Shown here one piece after another: positions 31,439 through 39,716 of a DNA stretch of 49,284 bases. The position numbers and the translations under genes were made by a program. The number at the start of each line of letters is the position of its first letter. The first letter of the stretch is position 1. Below the pieces are notes generated by a model. The model made no database searches, had not been told where the DNA came from, and was given only the letters and a program-made list of their open reading frames with translations. Source of the DNA: a virus; the IMG/VR virus record IMGVR_UViG_3300035701_000054, positions 1 to 49,284 of that record; one strand, given 5' to 3'.

Positions 31439-32587
31439 ATGGATCGTGAGTTAACTGTGCTTGAAAAAAGTCTTATGGAAAATATAAATAAGAAGTTTGG
31501 TCAGAATAATCCGATGGTTCAACTCAAAGATGACGCTGAATATGGTAGGCCGCGAGGGTGGATAGACACAGGAGTTTATTCTATCAATTGGCTTATATCG
31601 GGAGATCTTCACGGTGGCTGGCCAGTCGGTAGAATTTCCGAACTTGATGGAGATCCTGGAACTGGAAAAACGTTGCTTTGTGAAACCGCTATGAAAGATC
31701 CGACTATAGATCTCATTATATACTTCGACACTGAGGCTGCCATGAATATGGACTTCCTAAAATTTCTCGGAGTTGATCCTTCTAAAGTGCTTTATCAACC
31801 GATTGATACAGTCGAGCAACTCCAAGATGTTTGTGAAGAAGTTCTCAACACTATCATTGCTAATAAGCAAGGCAATAAAAAGATTTTGATGATTGTTGAC
31901 TCAATCGCTCTAGCTTCAACTGAAAAAGAAATGAACCCCGAGGGCGGATCAGATATGGGCTATAAAGCTAGAGAGCTTAGGAGCTTCCTCAGAAAGTACG
32001 CTAGAAGAATCGAGAAGTATAATATTGCTCTTCTAGTAACTAACCATTATACACAGAAGATCGGCGTTGTATATGGTCCAAACAAAACTACAACTGGTGG
32101 CACAGCACTTCCTTACGCTGCTTCAGTTCGGTTAGACCTCAAAATTGAAGAACTTGAGATCGATAAAAAACTAGAAGCTATCGGAGCTAGCTCGGTTACT
32201 CTTAAAGCTACAACTATAAAGAACAGATGTTTCTCGCCGAGAAGACGAGTCACTTTTGTACTTGATTTTGAGAGAGGAGTTCATCGATTTAGTGGACTTT
32301 TCAAAATTCTTTTAGACTATGGAATTGCTAAGAAAGCTAGTGCTTGGTGTACACTTCCTTCTTGGGATCCAGAGCAAAAGTTTTACGCGAAGGACTTCGC
32401 AGATATAGTAGAAAAAAACAATCTGCTTCCCAAGATTCAAGAACTTCTAACTGAAGCTGTAAAAAGCGGAACTGATGAAAAAAATATTGCCATAGAGTCT
32501 GAAGTAATGGATGAAGTAATTGAAAAAGAAAGTGCTCTTGAACGTACAACTGAAAGCTTTAAAAAATCAAGAGGTAAGAAAGAATGA
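31439..32587 (+). CDS. uvsX: RecA-like recombinase (UvsX)
   Basis: The 382-residue strand-exchange protein has GDPGTGKT (Walker A, 71-78), IIYFDTEAAMNMDFL, ILMIVDSIALASTEKE (Walker B) and LLVTNHYTQKIG. UvsX drives recombination-dependent replication and repair. AAGGAGAG lies upstream of ATG 31439. It overlaps the next gene by ATGA. Neighbours gp46/47 and UvsW are its functional partners in T4. Confidence 0.93.
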   Translation: MDRELTVLEKSLMENINKKFGQNNPMVQLKDDAEYGRPRGWIDTGVYSINWLISGDLHGGWPVGRISELDGDPGTGKTLLCETAMKDPTIDLIIYFDTEAAMNMDFLKFLGVDPSKVLYQPIDTVEQLQDVCEEVLNTIIANKQGNKKILMIVDSIALASTEKEMNPEGGSDMGYKARELRSFLRKYARRIEKYNIALLVTNHYTQKIGVVYGPNKTTTGGTALPYAASVRLDLKIEELEIDKKLEAIGASSVTLKATTIKNRCFSPRRRVTFVLDFERGVHRFSGLFKILLDYGIAKKASAWCTLPSWDPEQKFYAKDFADIVEKNNLLPKIQELLTEAVKSGTDEKNIAIESEVMDEVIEKESALERTTESFKKSRGKKE

Positions 32588-32967
32588 CAGAATATGAGGC
32601 TAAAATCAGAACTGTATCTTCAACTATAAACGAGATGAGGGCTACATCTGGCTCGACATCTACGACTTTGATGTTTGCTTTTATTTCTATAATGTTGGCT
32701 AAGAATAAGATAACAGATAGTGACTTGGAGGTTATCTTTGACGTAGAGAAAAATCAAACTAAACAAACACTACGCAGTTTCTTTGATCAACACTATGGCG
32801 ATCCTGATTTCGAACTTCAGAATGAAAAAGAGATGGAGGATGCTATAAAATTCTGCTTAGAATATGTTGATAACATAAAAGCGAATATAAAGTTAGCTGC
32901 AGAGCAGTTATCAACTACTAAGCGTAAGAAAAAAGAAAATGAAGTACTTGAAGAAGCTTCAGAATAA
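32584..32967 (+). CDS. Unknown protein coupled to uvsX
   Basis: The 127-residue acidic, helical protein overlaps uvsX by ATGA. It has SSTINEMRATSGSTSTTLMF and a Lys-rich C-terminal tail. A role as a recombination accessory protein is possible from position only. Confidence 0.6.
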   Translation: MTEYEAKIRTVSSTINEMRATSGSTSTTLMFAFISIMLAKNKITDSDLEVIFDVEKNQTKQTLRSFFDQHYGDPDFELQNEKEMEDAIKFCLEYVDNIKANIKLAAEQLSTTKRKKKENEVLEEASE

Positions 32968-32978
32968 AAAGAGAGAAT

Positions 32979-33149
32979 ATGAATTATCGGTTTAAGCTAT
33001 CATATGAAGAAGCGCTTCTTGTTCTTGCAGTAATAAATAAAACTTTGCAAAAGCCCTGTATGGAAGTGCAAATGAGAAAAGCATTAAAAGATTTATTTAA
33101 TAAAATTAATGGAGCACTTAGTTTTAATGGGGTTCCTCCATTGCATTAG
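32979..33149 (+). CDS. Small unknown protein (56 aa)
   Basis: The frame encodes MNYRFKLSYEEALLVLAVIN followed by a basic helix and LSFNGVPPLH. GAGAG upstream acts as a ribosome-binding site. No motif is recognised. Confidence 0.55.
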   Translation: MNYRFKLSYEEALLVLAVINKTLQKPCMEVQMRKALKDLFNKINGALSFNGVPPLH

Positions 33150-33158
33150 GAGAACGAT

Positions 33159-33431
33159 ATGAAATTTAAAAATTTTACTTATACCAAAAAGAAAGATGGT
33201 GAAACTAAGAATTATCTCGTCATGATTTTAAATGAAGATACAAATCATTTCGGTGGAATAGATCTGACTAAACTTAATGAAAAAGAAATATCAGAGATTG
33301 TAGAAATTCAAAAACAATATGAAAAAGCAATTCGGCCTTTCGAAGAAAAAGCTTATAGACTATTTCTAAAAGGAAACATTGTTAATGAGGTCGATACTGA
33401 TTATCCGCAACAACTACCTGATCCTAAGTAG
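33159..33431 (+). CDS. Small unknown protein
   Basis: The 90-residue charged protein starts after GGAGAACGAT. It contains TYTKKKDGETKNYLVMILNE, a possible DNA-mimic-like or WYL-like fold that I cannot assign. Its 3' end overlaps the helicase start by 47 nt. Confidence 0.6.
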   Translation: MKFKNFTYTKKKDGETKNYLVMILNEDTNHFGGIDLTKLNEKEISEIVEIQKQYEKAIRPFEEKAYRLFLKGNIVNEVDTDYPQQLPDPK

Positions 33432-34779
33432 TGAAGATGAAGATTTTCTCGATGCGGTATACGACACTTTAAGTTTTAAAGACTCTTCTAAAGCTTTTAC
33501 TTACGGTGGGCGATTTGATGCTAATAGAATTGTGACAGTTAGGTTCGCAAAGTTTGTAAAAGATTTAGACTTACCAAGCTTGAAGATACCCATAGGCTTT
33601 GTTGATTTTGTCCAATCTGTTTTAGAGGATAAAGAACATTCTACAATAGACGAAAGAAAACCTATACCCGAAGTAGAGATAGATCAAATAGAAAATCTCG
33701 AAGGTATAGAATTAATGGATCACCAGGTTGGTGCGATCTATACTGCTCTATCATATAGACGCGGCATAGTAATGGCGCCGACTGGAAGTGGCAAGACTGA
33801 AATATTTCTAGCTATTTTAAATATGTTAGAAAGTCCTTCGCTTGTTGTATTTAATCGACAACAACTAACTCAACAAACCGTAGAAAGAGCTCGAGAGCGA
33901 GGACTTGATGTGGGAATAGTTCAGGGTCAAAATATCGAAGAGAAAGATATTACTATGGCTACTATTCAAAGTATTCACAAAATCGAGAACATTAAGAAAT
34001 ACAAGAACCTTATCCTCGACGAAATACACAATGTAGCTTCACGACAATATCAAGAAATTTTAAAACTTTCACATTGGGAAAGAGTTTATGGTTTTTCAGC
34101 TACGCCAGTTAATCCAAGAAAGATAGATCTTAAGTCAGCCAAGATCATAGCTAACGTTGGATCTGTAATTTACAATATTGGCGCTAAAGATTTGATGGAA
34201 AAAGGAATCATTGCTAAACCAAAAATTTATATGGTTCCTATCAATATGCCCGACGATATAGATGATTTCTCTTACAGAGAGGCTGAAAAGGCTGGGATAA
34301 TTTTTAATAAATACCGAAACAAAATGATCGCTAGCATCGCTGAACGACATCGAGGTGAGGGTGTTCTTATTCTGAATAAGTACGTAGACCAAGGCAAAGA
34401 GATTCAGAAACTTATACCTGATGCTCCTTTTATATGGCACGAAATTCTAGTTAAAGATAGACTTAAAATCGTTCAAAGATTTGATGATGGTGAAATAGAG
34501 ATATTGATAGCTTCACGAATATTAGACGAAGGCATAGATATTAAGAACTTCAAAGTACTCATTATTGCTAGTGCTGGAATTAGTTTTATTAAGACTATCC
34601 AAAGACTTGGTCGAGGCTTACGAGTCACAGATGAGAAAAAAAACATTACAGTTTATGATTTCATAGATAATACAAATTTTAGATTGCTTAAACATTCAAG
34701 GTACAGAATAAAAACTTACAAGATGTTTGAGTATAAAGATATCATTGAGTTTAAGGAGATTGATGATGCCCATATTTGA
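33385..34779 (+). CDS. uvsW: Superfamily 2 DNA helicase (UvsW-like)
   Basis: The 464-residue protein has an N-terminal accessory domain like that of T4 UvsW, the Q-box MDHQVGAIYTAL, Walker A APTGSGKT (nt about 33774-33797), DEIH (Walker B), SAT (motif III), ILIASRILDEGID and QRLGRGLR (motifs V-VI). UvsW unwinds R-loops and recombination branches. The start is ATG 33385; an in-frame TTG lies two codons upstream. No classical ribosome-binding site is seen, so coupling to the overlapping gene is likely. Confidence 0.88.
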   Translation: MRSILIIRNNYLILSSEDEDFLDAVYDTLSFKDSSKAFTYGGRFDANRIVTVRFAKFVKDLDLPSLKIPIGFVDFVQSVLEDKEHSTIDERKPIPEVEIDQIENLEGIELMDHQVGAIYTALSYRRGIVMAPTGSGKTEIFLAILNMLESPSLVVFNRQQLTQQTVERARERGLDVGIVQGQNIEEKDITMATIQSIHKIENIKKYKNLILDEIHNVASRQYQEILKLSHWERVYGFSATPVNPRKIDLKSAKIIANVGSVIYNIGAKDLMEKGIIAKPKIYMVPINMPDDIDDFSYREAEKAGIIFNKYRNKMIASIAERHRGEGVLILNKYVDQGKEIQKLIPDAPFIWHEILVKDRLKIVQRFDDGEIEILIASRILDEGIDIKNFKVLIIASAGISFIKTIQRLGRGLRVTDEKKNITVYDFIDNTNFRLLKHSRYRIKTYKMFEYKDIIEFKEIDDAHI

Positions 34780-35014
34780 TTTTGAATGCCCCGAATGCCA
34801 TATTATAAGAGAAGAGTTAATCTTGTTAAAAGGCACTGATATTATTTGTGAGTGCGGCACTAAGATGGATAGAAAGTTCCCTACTACAACCGCTATTAGA
34901 TTTGGCGATAGTTTTATTGTCGGGACTGATAAACCATCTAAGGAAGTTTCACAAAAAATTGAAGAATTTCAAAAACATCCCGAGAAAGATCCTTATGGGA
35001 GATGGAGAGGTTAA
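34766..35014 (+). CDS. FmdB-like zinc-ribbon protein
   Basis: The 82-residue protein opens MPIFDFECPECHIIREELIL and has CECG, the usual four-Cys FmdB/CxxC regulatory-protein ribbon. AAGGAGAT precedes two adjacent ATGs (34763, 34766). The C-terminal half is a short helix with KDPYGRWRG. It overlaps the helicase end and the next start. Small ribbons of this type are frequent in phages; the target is unknown. Confidence 0.75.
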   Translation: MPIFDFECPECHIIREELILLKGTDIICECGTKMDRKFPTTTAIRFGDSFIVGTDKPSKEVSQKIEEFQKHPEKDPYGRWRG

Positions 35015-35211
35015 TGGCCGAAATAACAATTTGCTTAGAGGGGATAACTTATGAAATCCCAAAAAATAAAATTAAAAGCTTAAAACAGTGGTTAAATGAA
35101 AATTGTATAACTGAATCAACTGAAGAATTAATCATAGATTTAGAGACTACAAAAGGACTTGAAATAGAGTTCGATGAAACTAAAGAGAAGAAGGAGGAAG
35201 ATAGTAAATAA
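35014..35211 (+). CDS. Small acidic protein
   Basis: The 65-residue protein starts at ATG 35014 (TAATG with the previous stop) with GGAGAGG upstream. It has a short beta-helical part and a Glu/Lys-rich end. The function is unknown. Confidence 0.6.
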   Translation: MAEITICLEGITYEIPKNKIKSLKQWLNENCITESTEELIIDLETTKGLEIEFDETKEKKEEDSK

Positions 35212-35213
35212 TC

Positions 35214-35357
35214 ATGATTGAACAACAGGTCAGCAAAGAACTCAAGACTGAGATTGAAGAAGAAGAAGATCTCTACGAAGAACTTGAGAGAGAAGAAATT
35301 AAAGAACACAAAAAGAAAATAGAACATAGAAATACAAAAAGATTTATGAAAAGATAA
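35214..35357 (+). CDS. Small charged helical protein (47 aa)
   Basis: The frame encodes MIEQQVSKELKTEIEEEEDL followed by a Glu/Lys coiled-coil helix. AAGGAGGAAG lies upstream of ATG 35214. It lies just before the tubulin-like gene and could be an adaptor for it; that is only positional. Confidence 0.55.
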   Translation: MIEQQVSKELKTEIEEEEDLYEELEREEIKEHKKKIEHRNTKRFMKR

Positions 35358-35368
35358 GGGGCAAATTA

Positions 35369-36445
35369 ATGGCAAGAAAAAGAATGATTTTAGGAGCCGG
35401 TCAGTGTGGTATGAAATTGGCCTATGAATATTATATTAAATTTTCTAACTCGAATGAGTTAGTAGCGCTAAGTACAAGTACAGAAGATTCAGTGAACATT
35501 CCAAAATCAAGTCTAATACAAATTGCAACTGAGGGAAGCGGTAAAAAATTTACCAATGGAACTGCTATTTGGCAATCTGCGCGAGAACGACTTCAAAGAG
35601 AATTTGAAGATGTTCAGCAAACAGATATCATTTATTTCGTTTCAGCAGGAGGCGGCAGTGGAAGTAGCTCAGTCCGACATGTTGCTGATATAGTTCTTAG
35701 CGATAACAAATTTAATAGGATATTTCTTGTCATGACTCTTCCGTTTGAATACGAAAAGCTTCCATTTAAGCCTAATGCTTTAAGAGCTATCAGTACTTTA
35801 CAAGAAGATGGATATCTTGAGAAGATGAGCATTCTTCTTTTTGACAACGAAAAATTGTCTAAGCAATATTTCAATATAGAAAGGATCGACCGAGAAACAA
35901 CTATAAATACAACTGATCTCAATAAAATTAATAATCATATTGTAAATTCAACTAGTTTAGTACTCGATATGATCAACACTTATCATGATCCTCGCAAGTT
36001 TTCACCTTTTACGATTGATGAAATTGAGCATGAATCTGTTATATTTTCTTATGGATTTATTGGAGTAGACTCTAGAATTTATGACGGAGCTGGGGCTGAG
36101 GTCAAATTTGATTATGGTAAAATATCAGATGCAAAAAACGTTATCATCGCTAAAGCCGTTAACTTAAGAGAGTCAGATAATGCAATCAAATCTACTTCGG
36201 GAATTTTCTTAGAGAAGGTCAAGATCATATCTAAAAAAGCTAAAAATGCTAGAATCATGTATGGTATTATTCGAACGGATCGCATTCAGAATGGAACTTT
36301 TATTATAATTGCCAACAATCTCGATGTTGGAAAATATGTTAATAAAATAAAGAACAAAGTAGGAAGCAACGTAGACGCTTTCTTGACAAAAGATAGCAGA
36401 GAAAAAGTTTTAACTAATAGAGAAAAGAGTTTATTCGACATATGA
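35369..36445 (+). CDS. Tubulin/FtsZ-like GTPase (phage cytoskeletal protein)
   Basis: The 358-residue protein has the tubulin/FtsZ nucleotide fold: an N-terminal beta-strand with GAGQCG (9-14), LSTST near 34-38, a T3-like region TEGSGKKFTNG, and the signature SAGGGSGSSS (92-101), equivalent to GGGTGSG of tubulin and FtsZ. A T7-loop-like INTTDLNKI (179-187) follows; its second catalytic acidic residue is not obvious. Phage tubulins (PhuZ, TubZ-type) form filaments that position phage DNA or nuclei. The close relatives are unknown to me. GGGG lies upstream of ATG 35369. Confidence 0.8.
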   Translation: MARKRMILGAGQCGMKLAYEYYIKFSNSNELVALSTSTEDSVNIPKSSLIQIATEGSGKKFTNGTAIWQSARERLQREFEDVQQTDIIYFVSAGGGSGSSSVRHVADIVLSDNKFNRIFLVMTLPFEYEKLPFKPNALRAISTLQEDGYLEKMSILLFDNEKLSKQYFNIERIDRETTINTTDLNKINNHIVNSTSLVLDMINTYHDPRKFSPFTIDEIEHESVIFSYGFIGVDSRIYDGAGAEVKFDYGKISDAKNVIIAKAVNLRESDNAIKSTSGIFLEKVKIISKKAKNARIMYGIIRTDRIQNGTFIIIANNLDVGKYVNKIKNKVGSNVDAFLTKDSREKVLTNREKSLFDI

Positions 36446-36511
36446 GCGAAGACAGTATTCTGCTTTGAAGATTATCGACATAATTATACCTAAAATGAAA
36501 AAAGGTTTAAA

Positions 36512-37534
36512 TTGAGAATAAAATATTCTTTCAAAGCAATCGAAAATTTCTTAAAACATTATAACGTCGAATATAAAGTAATGAGTGATGGCGAGATAGC
36601 AATAAATTCTCCATTTTTGCATGACACTACGTTTGACTGTAGAATAAATCTCGACAAGCAATGTTACCACGATTTTGAAAGCGATGAGAGTGGGAATATT
36701 GAAAAGCTCATAGCTGAGTTAGCCGATACAGATATCGAAGAAGCTCGTAGGATTCTCCTCACTTTTGGTATAAGTGATATTATAGAAAAGCCCAAACTAA
36801 AAGAACCAGAGATAGTCGAAGTTAAAAAAGTTGAGATGCCTGCAGGTGCTTTCACTTTTACTAAAGATGATAACAGAGGCAATCTATATAATTTTAGAAT
36901 GGCTCGATCTTTTCTAACAAGTAAAATGGTCGATTATACTTTGGCTAAAAAATATAACATTCGATGGACTGAAGCTTCTTTCATAACAACTAAAAAAGAT
37001 CCTATCAAGAAGATGAATCTAAGTCATAGGATTATAATACCATCTTATGAAAACGAAAACCTCGTATACTTTCAAGCTCGCGATTATACTAGCAAAAGCA
37101 CTATGAGATATAAGAACCCTCCTAAAGAAATACAAAAGAAAAGTATCATAGTTCCATTCTATGATTTATTATTACCCAATGAGATTTTATTTATAAGTGA
37201 AGGCCCCTGGGAGGCTATCCAATATGGCGGCACTTATATGTTGGGCTCGGTTTTATCTGATAGGCAGATTTATAAGATTAAACAGAAGAATCCGAAAGCA
37301 ATATACTTTGTGCCCGACAACGACGAAACAGCGCGAAGAAAATTGGCTGACAATGTCACTTTACTAAGAAGATATCTGAGTTGTCCTGTTTATATCGTGA
37401 AATGGTGGATTGGAGATTACGCTAAATTCAAGGATCCTATTGATGCCAAAATATCTTTTGATGATTTAGTTAAGGTTGATTTTATAGAAGCCGATAGAAA
37501 TGTTGAGCTTAAGCTAAAGCTGAGAGTTATATGA
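36512..37534 (+). CDS. DNA primase, TOPRIM type (gp61-like position)
   Basis: The 340-residue protein has a TOPRIM domain: ILFISEGPWEAIQYGG with the catalytic Glu (nt about 37190-37240) and FVPDNDETARRKLADN with the metal-binding Asp residues. The N-terminal part (FLKHYNVEYKVMSDGEIAIN) carries no visible zinc-finger Cys cluster. It lies before the replicative helicase gene, as expected for gp61/gp41 partners. The start is TTG 36512 after AAAAAGG. Confidence 0.75.
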   Translation: MRIKYSFKAIENFLKHYNVEYKVMSDGEIAINSPFLHDTTFDCRINLDKQCYHDFESDESGNIEKLIAELADTDIEEARRILLTFGISDIIEKPKLKEPEIVEVKKVEMPAGAFTFTKDDNRGNLYNFRMARSFLTSKMVDYTLAKKYNIRWTEASFITTKKDPIKKMNLSHRIIIPSYENENLVYFQARDYTSKSTMRYKNPPKEIQKKSIIVPFYDLLLPNEILFISEGPWEAIQYGGTYMLGSVLSDRQIYKIKQKNPKAIYFVPDNDETARRKLADNVTLLRRYLSCPVYIVKWWIGDYAKFKDPIDAKISFDDLVKVDFIEADRNVELKLKLRVI

Positions 37535-38031
37535 TGCTTGAAGCTAATTTTAACTGGATTGGTGAAGGTTTCAATTATGGACAAAAAGTTAAATTCTTTT
37601 GCGTCACTAAAGAAGGTGTCGAGTTAATATATATAGTTTATAAAACAACTTCATTTAGTGATGAGTTTTTTAAGATTGAGAGAGTTCATAGATCAGCTGT
37701 TAGTGTAAACATTATTAGAGAAATAGAAGAACCTATTTTAGGAATTTTCATTATAAAAACTGACGATGAGTTTCGTAAGAAGTTCAAACGTAGTTATTAC
37801 CTTCTAAAAATAATAACAGAGACTCAAGCTATAACTATTGGTGCTTATACTGACAATGATAGAAAAGTGAGCCCAGATAATCTTTATTTGCTTTGTGATT
37901 CTGATTTTATAAATATTCTCACCAGAATTAAAAAAGTAGAATTTATAGGGCAAATAGTTGGAACTGTTTTTGAACCACTCAAAGTTCTTTTTGACAAGAA
38001 AGAATTGGCATTAGAACTATTAAGGAATTAG
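37531..38031 (+). CDS. Unknown protein between primase and helicase
   Basis: The 166-residue protein overlaps the primase stop (ATGATG). It is beta-rich with FNWIGEGFNYGQKVKFFCVT near the start and an Ile/Lys-rich C-terminus. No motif is recognised. A primosome accessory role is a positional guess. Confidence 0.6.
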   Translation: MMLEANFNWIGEGFNYGQKVKFFCVTKEGVELIYIVYKTTSFSDEFFKIERVHRSAVSVNIIREIEEPILGIFIIKTDDEFRKKFKRSYYLLKIITETQAITIGAYTDNDRKVSPDNLYLLCDSDFINILTRIKKVEFIGQIVGTVFEPLKVLFDKKELALELLRN

Positions 38032-38044
38032 CATAATTCAAGTC

Positions 38045-38716
38045 ATGGAAAAAGAAAAAACATTAGATCTCGGAAAACTTGAATATCTTATTTTAAATTA
38101 TTCGATAAAAGACAGATCTTTTTGGCTTAAAATATTTGAGCCAATTGAACCTAAATTTTTTGAAAATATAGAAAATCAAAATATATTCAGGTTCTTCAAA
38201 AAATATTTCGCAAAGTATAATCAAATCCCCGATGTTCAAATTACAATAAATGAATTAAGAAATGTAGATACTGAGATCATATCTCAAATTTATGGAGATT
38301 CACCAAAAGAAACTAAAGATTATATTTACGATAAAACCCTGAAGTTTATTAAGTCTAGTTTAATCAGAAATGCACTGATTGAATCAATTGATCTTTTGGA
38401 AAAGAATGAGTTTGAAGAGATTGAAGTTAAAATAAAAAATGCCGTAAAGTTCAATCTAGACGTTTCATTAGGTTTAAAATTAGCAGATGTTGATGAGAGA
38501 TATGAGAAAATTAAAAATTTAGAGACAGAAAGAATACCTACAGGATTTCCACAATTTGACGTAATACTTAATGGAGGATGGGGACGCAAAGAACTTTATG
38601 CCTGTGCGGCACCTCCAGGAATAGGAAAATGTCATACTTATGAATCAGAAATTGAAATAGAAATCGAAGAAGAAGATAAAATTTATGATAAGATAAAGAT
38701 ATATCTCAAATCCTGA
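38045..38716 (+). CDS. gp41: DnaB-type helicase (gp41), N-terminal half fused to intein N-fragment
   Basis: Residues 1-195 are the N-terminal part of the replicative helicase, ending at the Walker A sequence APPGIGK. Residue 196 is the Cys that opens an intein N-fragment of 28 residues beginning CHTYESEIEIEIEEEDKIYD, then stop (TGA 38714-38716). The Ser needed to complete GKS is the +1 residue of the C-terminal half at nt 40087. The product must join the second half by trans-splicing to make a working ATPase. Spliced length would be 420 residues. Confidence 0.9.
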   Translation: MEKEKTLDLGKLEYLILNYSIKDRSFWLKIFEPIEPKFFENIENQNIFRFFKKYFAKYNQIPDVQITINELRNVDTEIISQIYGDSPKETKDYIYDKTLKFIKSSLIRNALIESIDLLEKNEFEEIEVKIKNAVKFNLDVSLGLKLADVDERYEKIKNLETERIPTGFPQFDVILNGGWGRKELYACAAPPGIGKCHTYESEIEIEIEEEDKIYDKIKIYLKS

Positions 38717-38741
38717 CAGCGCAGCGCAAGTTAATATAACT

Positions 38742-39716
38742 ATGGCATATAAAGAAAGAGAATCTATCTGTAAAATTTGCGGTAACAAATTCAAGAGCAG
38801 ACAACTAAATCCAGCCACTTGTTCTAAATCTTGCAAAATGAAATTCATAAGCAAACAATTAAAATCTGAGAAGAAAACTATTGGGGAATGCGAACAGTGT
38901 CATAAAGAGTTTGAATATGTCCCAACTTCTCGCCACTCAATTTATAGATTCTGTTCACAAGATTGTCGTTACACCCATAGAGCTCAATATATAAAAGAGC
39001 ACGGTAATTCAGAAGAAGCTAAAAAGAAAATATCTGAGAGCTTATCTGGTAGATCGTTAGTTGATCGAGGTTTTAGCAAAGAAGCGATTGAATCCTCCGT
39101 AGCTGCTTTAAAAATTGCTGGTAAAGAATGGAATGACTCAATAAGAAATAAAACTTATGAAGAAATTCATGGCGAAGAAAAAGCAAGAGAGATAAAGCGA
39201 AAATTCTCAGAAGATAGAATTGGAGATAAAAACTCATTTTATGATCACCATCACTCAATAGAAACTAAAGAAAAAATAGTAAAAAACAGAAACGGAAAAC
39301 TTTACATTTTTGCTAATGGTATATTTGATGATGTAAAATGGCAAGGAAGTTATGAACTTCAGTTATTAACTTATTGCTATGATAACGGTATTCGAATCAA
39401 GCGGTTTGACAAGAAGCCAATAGAATATGTTTATCAAAACAAAACCAGACACTACTTTCCAGATTTTATTATTTTAGAAAATAAGAAAGAGATCATAGTA
39501 GAGTGTAAAGGATATAGCAACGAACAAAACTTAGTAAAAATAAAAAGTGCTTCAAAAAAATATAAAAAGAAATTTAAAGTATATAAAAGAAAAGATTTTC
39601 CTTTAAATCAAGTACCGGACAAAGACATAAATGCATGGTACAAAGTTATGCAACAAAAATATGGTGACATACTTGTAATCAAATATAATCCTCACGAGGC
39701 AAAAATTGAGAATTAG
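38742..39716 (+). CDS. Homing endonuclease within the split helicase locus
   Basis: The 324-residue protein has two Cys clusters (C10-C13/C27-C31 and C50-C53/C71-C75) that look like zinc fingers, then a Ser/Lys/Arg linker with SEEAKKKISESLSGRS, a NUMOD3-like element. The C-terminal nuclease domain has GSYELQLL (Glu 205), HYFPDF (Asp 241) and VECKGY (Glu 254, Lys 256), a PD-(D/E)XK/Vsr-like layout. Such nucleases sit between split-intein halves in environmental phage genes. It overlaps the downstream half by 11 nt. Confidence 0.8.
   Translation: MAYKERESICKICGNKFKSRQLNPATCSKSCKMKFISKQLKSEKKTIGECEQCHKEFEYVPTSRHSIYRFCSQDCRYTHRAQYIKEHGNSEEAKKKISESLSGRSLVDRGFSKEAIESSVAALKIAGKEWNDSIRNKTYEEIHGEEKAREIKRKFSEDRIGDKNSFYDHHHSIETKEKIVKNRNGKLYIFANGIFDDVKWQGSYELQLLTYCYDNGIRIKRFDKKPIEYVYQNKTRHYFPDFIILENKKEIIVECKGYSNEQNLVKIKSASKKYKKKFKVYKRKDFPLNQVPDKDINAWYKVMQQKYGDILVIKYNPHEAKIEN

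Noticed and set aside
38690-38760. A frameshift or sequencing error breaking gp41
   Set aside because: The break coincides with intein motifs on both halves and a complete endonuclease gene between them, so a split intein explains it better.
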